From Rhizophagus sp. LPA8_4_AMF (Eukaryota > Glomeromycota > Glomeromycetes > Glomerales > Glomeraceae), in assembly GCA_021464525.1 (NCBI GenBank), contig JADRCO010000774.1:1-26648 (forward strand): a stretch of DNA of 26,648 nt, in the 5' to 3' direction. The notes beneath the pieces are model-generated. The model made no database searches and had not been told where the DNA came from. It saw nothing but the letters and a program-made list of their open reading frames with translations. Position numbers and translations under genes: made by a program. Below, piece after piece: positions 26,030 to 26,648 of the stretch (its first letter is position 1; every line of letters begins with the position of its first letter).

Positions 26030-26556
26030 TACTCTCCATGTCGTTTTAACTTTACTTTGAGATAAGGATTACGGTAAAACACTTTCACAAAACTACCCCA
26101 GGGATGTCCTTCAAATTCCCCTACTCCACTTAAAATTTCCGGTTGCCAGGGAACATAAACTACTAGGCTGTTAATTTGTTCCCCCAAGTAAATAATAAAA
26201 AGAGTAGTTTGGGGATTAACTACTTGCCCCTCTTTAACTTCACACTGTAAAATTTTATCCAAGGGCTCGAGTTTCTTTTCGTTAACTTGAATGTCTAAAA
26301 GGATTTGCAGACCGTATTCATTAATGATCCGCAGAGTATAATTAGGGTAGATTTTATCGATAACTCCGCTTAGCGGGCTGGTAACTTTCCAACCTTTTAA
26401 ATTGTAAAAATAGTAAGCTTTTCCGAGTAATGATTTCTCCTTTTTGCTGACTTTTCGACATTTAACGGGCGAGATGAGTTCTTTCCCCCATCCTAATCAA
26501 CCGATTAATCAAAGCCAAAAAAGTTTTAGTTTGCGCCGGTCGAATTTAAATTTCAT
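26026..26556 (-). CDS. Membrane-anchored EIIA(Glc)-like domain without phospho-histidines
   Basis: A 176-aa protein. The N-terminus is basic and then hydrophobic with several Trp (LKLFWLWLIGWLGWG), probably a membrane anchor. From residue ~58 it follows the second half of the PTS EIIA type 1 (glucose) domain: VTSPLSGVIDKIYPN, then TLRIINEYGLQILLDI and CEVKEGQVVNPQTTLFI. In active EIIA, one His stands in the N-HA-F/I motif and the phosphorylated His in the (I/V)HxG motif. Here these positions are Tyr/Thr (~73-74) and Asp88, so phosphotransfer is not expected. The final ~50 residues are Pro/Trp/Gly-rich and unassigned. TATATA lies 5 nt before the ATG, and a 7-bp repeat array lies further upstream. 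A structural or regulatory role is an inference. Confidence 0.65.
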
Positions 26557-26593
26557 GTGAATATATACTTCTTTTTTTGGAAAGTTTTAATCG

Positions 26594-26648
26594 AAAATAT
26601 AAAATATAAAATATAAAATATAAAATATAAAATATAAAATATAAAATA
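26594..26648. repeat. 7-bp tandem repeat, runs off the right edge
   Basis: Nearly eight copies of AAAATAT fill the end of the window and continue beyond it. The array begins 38 bp upstream of the ATG of the EIIA-like gene, that is just upstream of its -10 box, in the -35/UP-element zone. Its full length cannot be seen. Confidence 0.9.

Noticed and set aside
1-26648. CRISPR array, insertion sequence or prophage
   Set aside because: No spaced direct repeats, transposase motifs, terminal inverted repeats or phage structural genes were seen; the tandem repeats are simple-sequence arrays.

Overview
The window is AT-rich bacterial DNA that reads UGA as tryptophan (genetic code 4). Two in-frame UGAs in mnmA fall where the family has Trp, and the same holds in lepA, map, proS, trxB and most unknown genes. 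That code, a short-form prolyl-tRNA synthetase, a type B-like RNase P RNA and the lack of Shine-Dalgarno motifs point to a Mollicutes-like genome. The many long coiled-coil proteins and odd tRNAs suggest a divergent, probably host-associated lineage. An endobacterium of the fungus-associated, Mycoplasma-related type is possible, but this is a guess.

Layout. 1-5225 (minus): a giant coiled-coil locus, split by one in-frame TAA, plus an upstream helical gene with a frame switch. 5280-7647 (plus): small zinc-ribbon protein, mnmA, ParA-like ATPase. 7648-8500: rnpB and a tRNA-Trp(CCA) with eroded D and T loops. 8525-9934 (minus): a Lon-type AAA+ ATPase whose protease domain is absent and replaced by a C-terminal membrane helix. 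9995-13147 (plus): an unknown protein, a RuvC-like RNase H-fold protein, and a 711-aa tail-anchored helical protein behind an 11-bp tandem repeat. 13148-14281: a structured RNA or leader followed by two overlapping genes, a small secreted protein with four Cys spaced exactly 11 apart and a cytosolic partner. 14373-18132 (minus): a five-gene operon, yneF-like, rpmG, a membrane zinc-ribbon protein with a (GA)7 tract, a membrane AAA+ protein of FtsH type without protease, and proS. 18163-18239: tRNA-Arg(UCG). 18301-22193 (plus): trxB, an M50-like membrane metalloprotease, an unknown membrane protein, rpmJ, and a lepA lacking its whole GTPase domain. 22335-24796 (minus): membrane protein, infA, map, a zinc-ribbon tail-anchored protein, a tRNA-Pro with no D-arm, and a tRNA-Ser with a degenerate T-loop. 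24848-26556: a DEAD-box helicase and, convergent with it, a EIIA-like protein without phospho-histidines. The window ends in a 7-bp tandem repeat.

Together these are housekeeping translation genes (mnmA, proS, rpmG, rpmJ, infA, map, lepA, rnpB, tRNAs) embedded among lineage-specific membrane-anchored proteins. Three themes stand out: erosion of translation parts (tRNA elbows and D-arm, LepA G domain); AAA+ ATPases and coiled-coil or zinc proteins fixed to the membrane by one helix; and simple repeats in coding starts and promoters that could switch frames or promoter spacing. Most start codons lie 5-12 nt downstream of a TATAAT-like hexamer with no ribosome-binding site, which suggests largely leaderless mRNAs.
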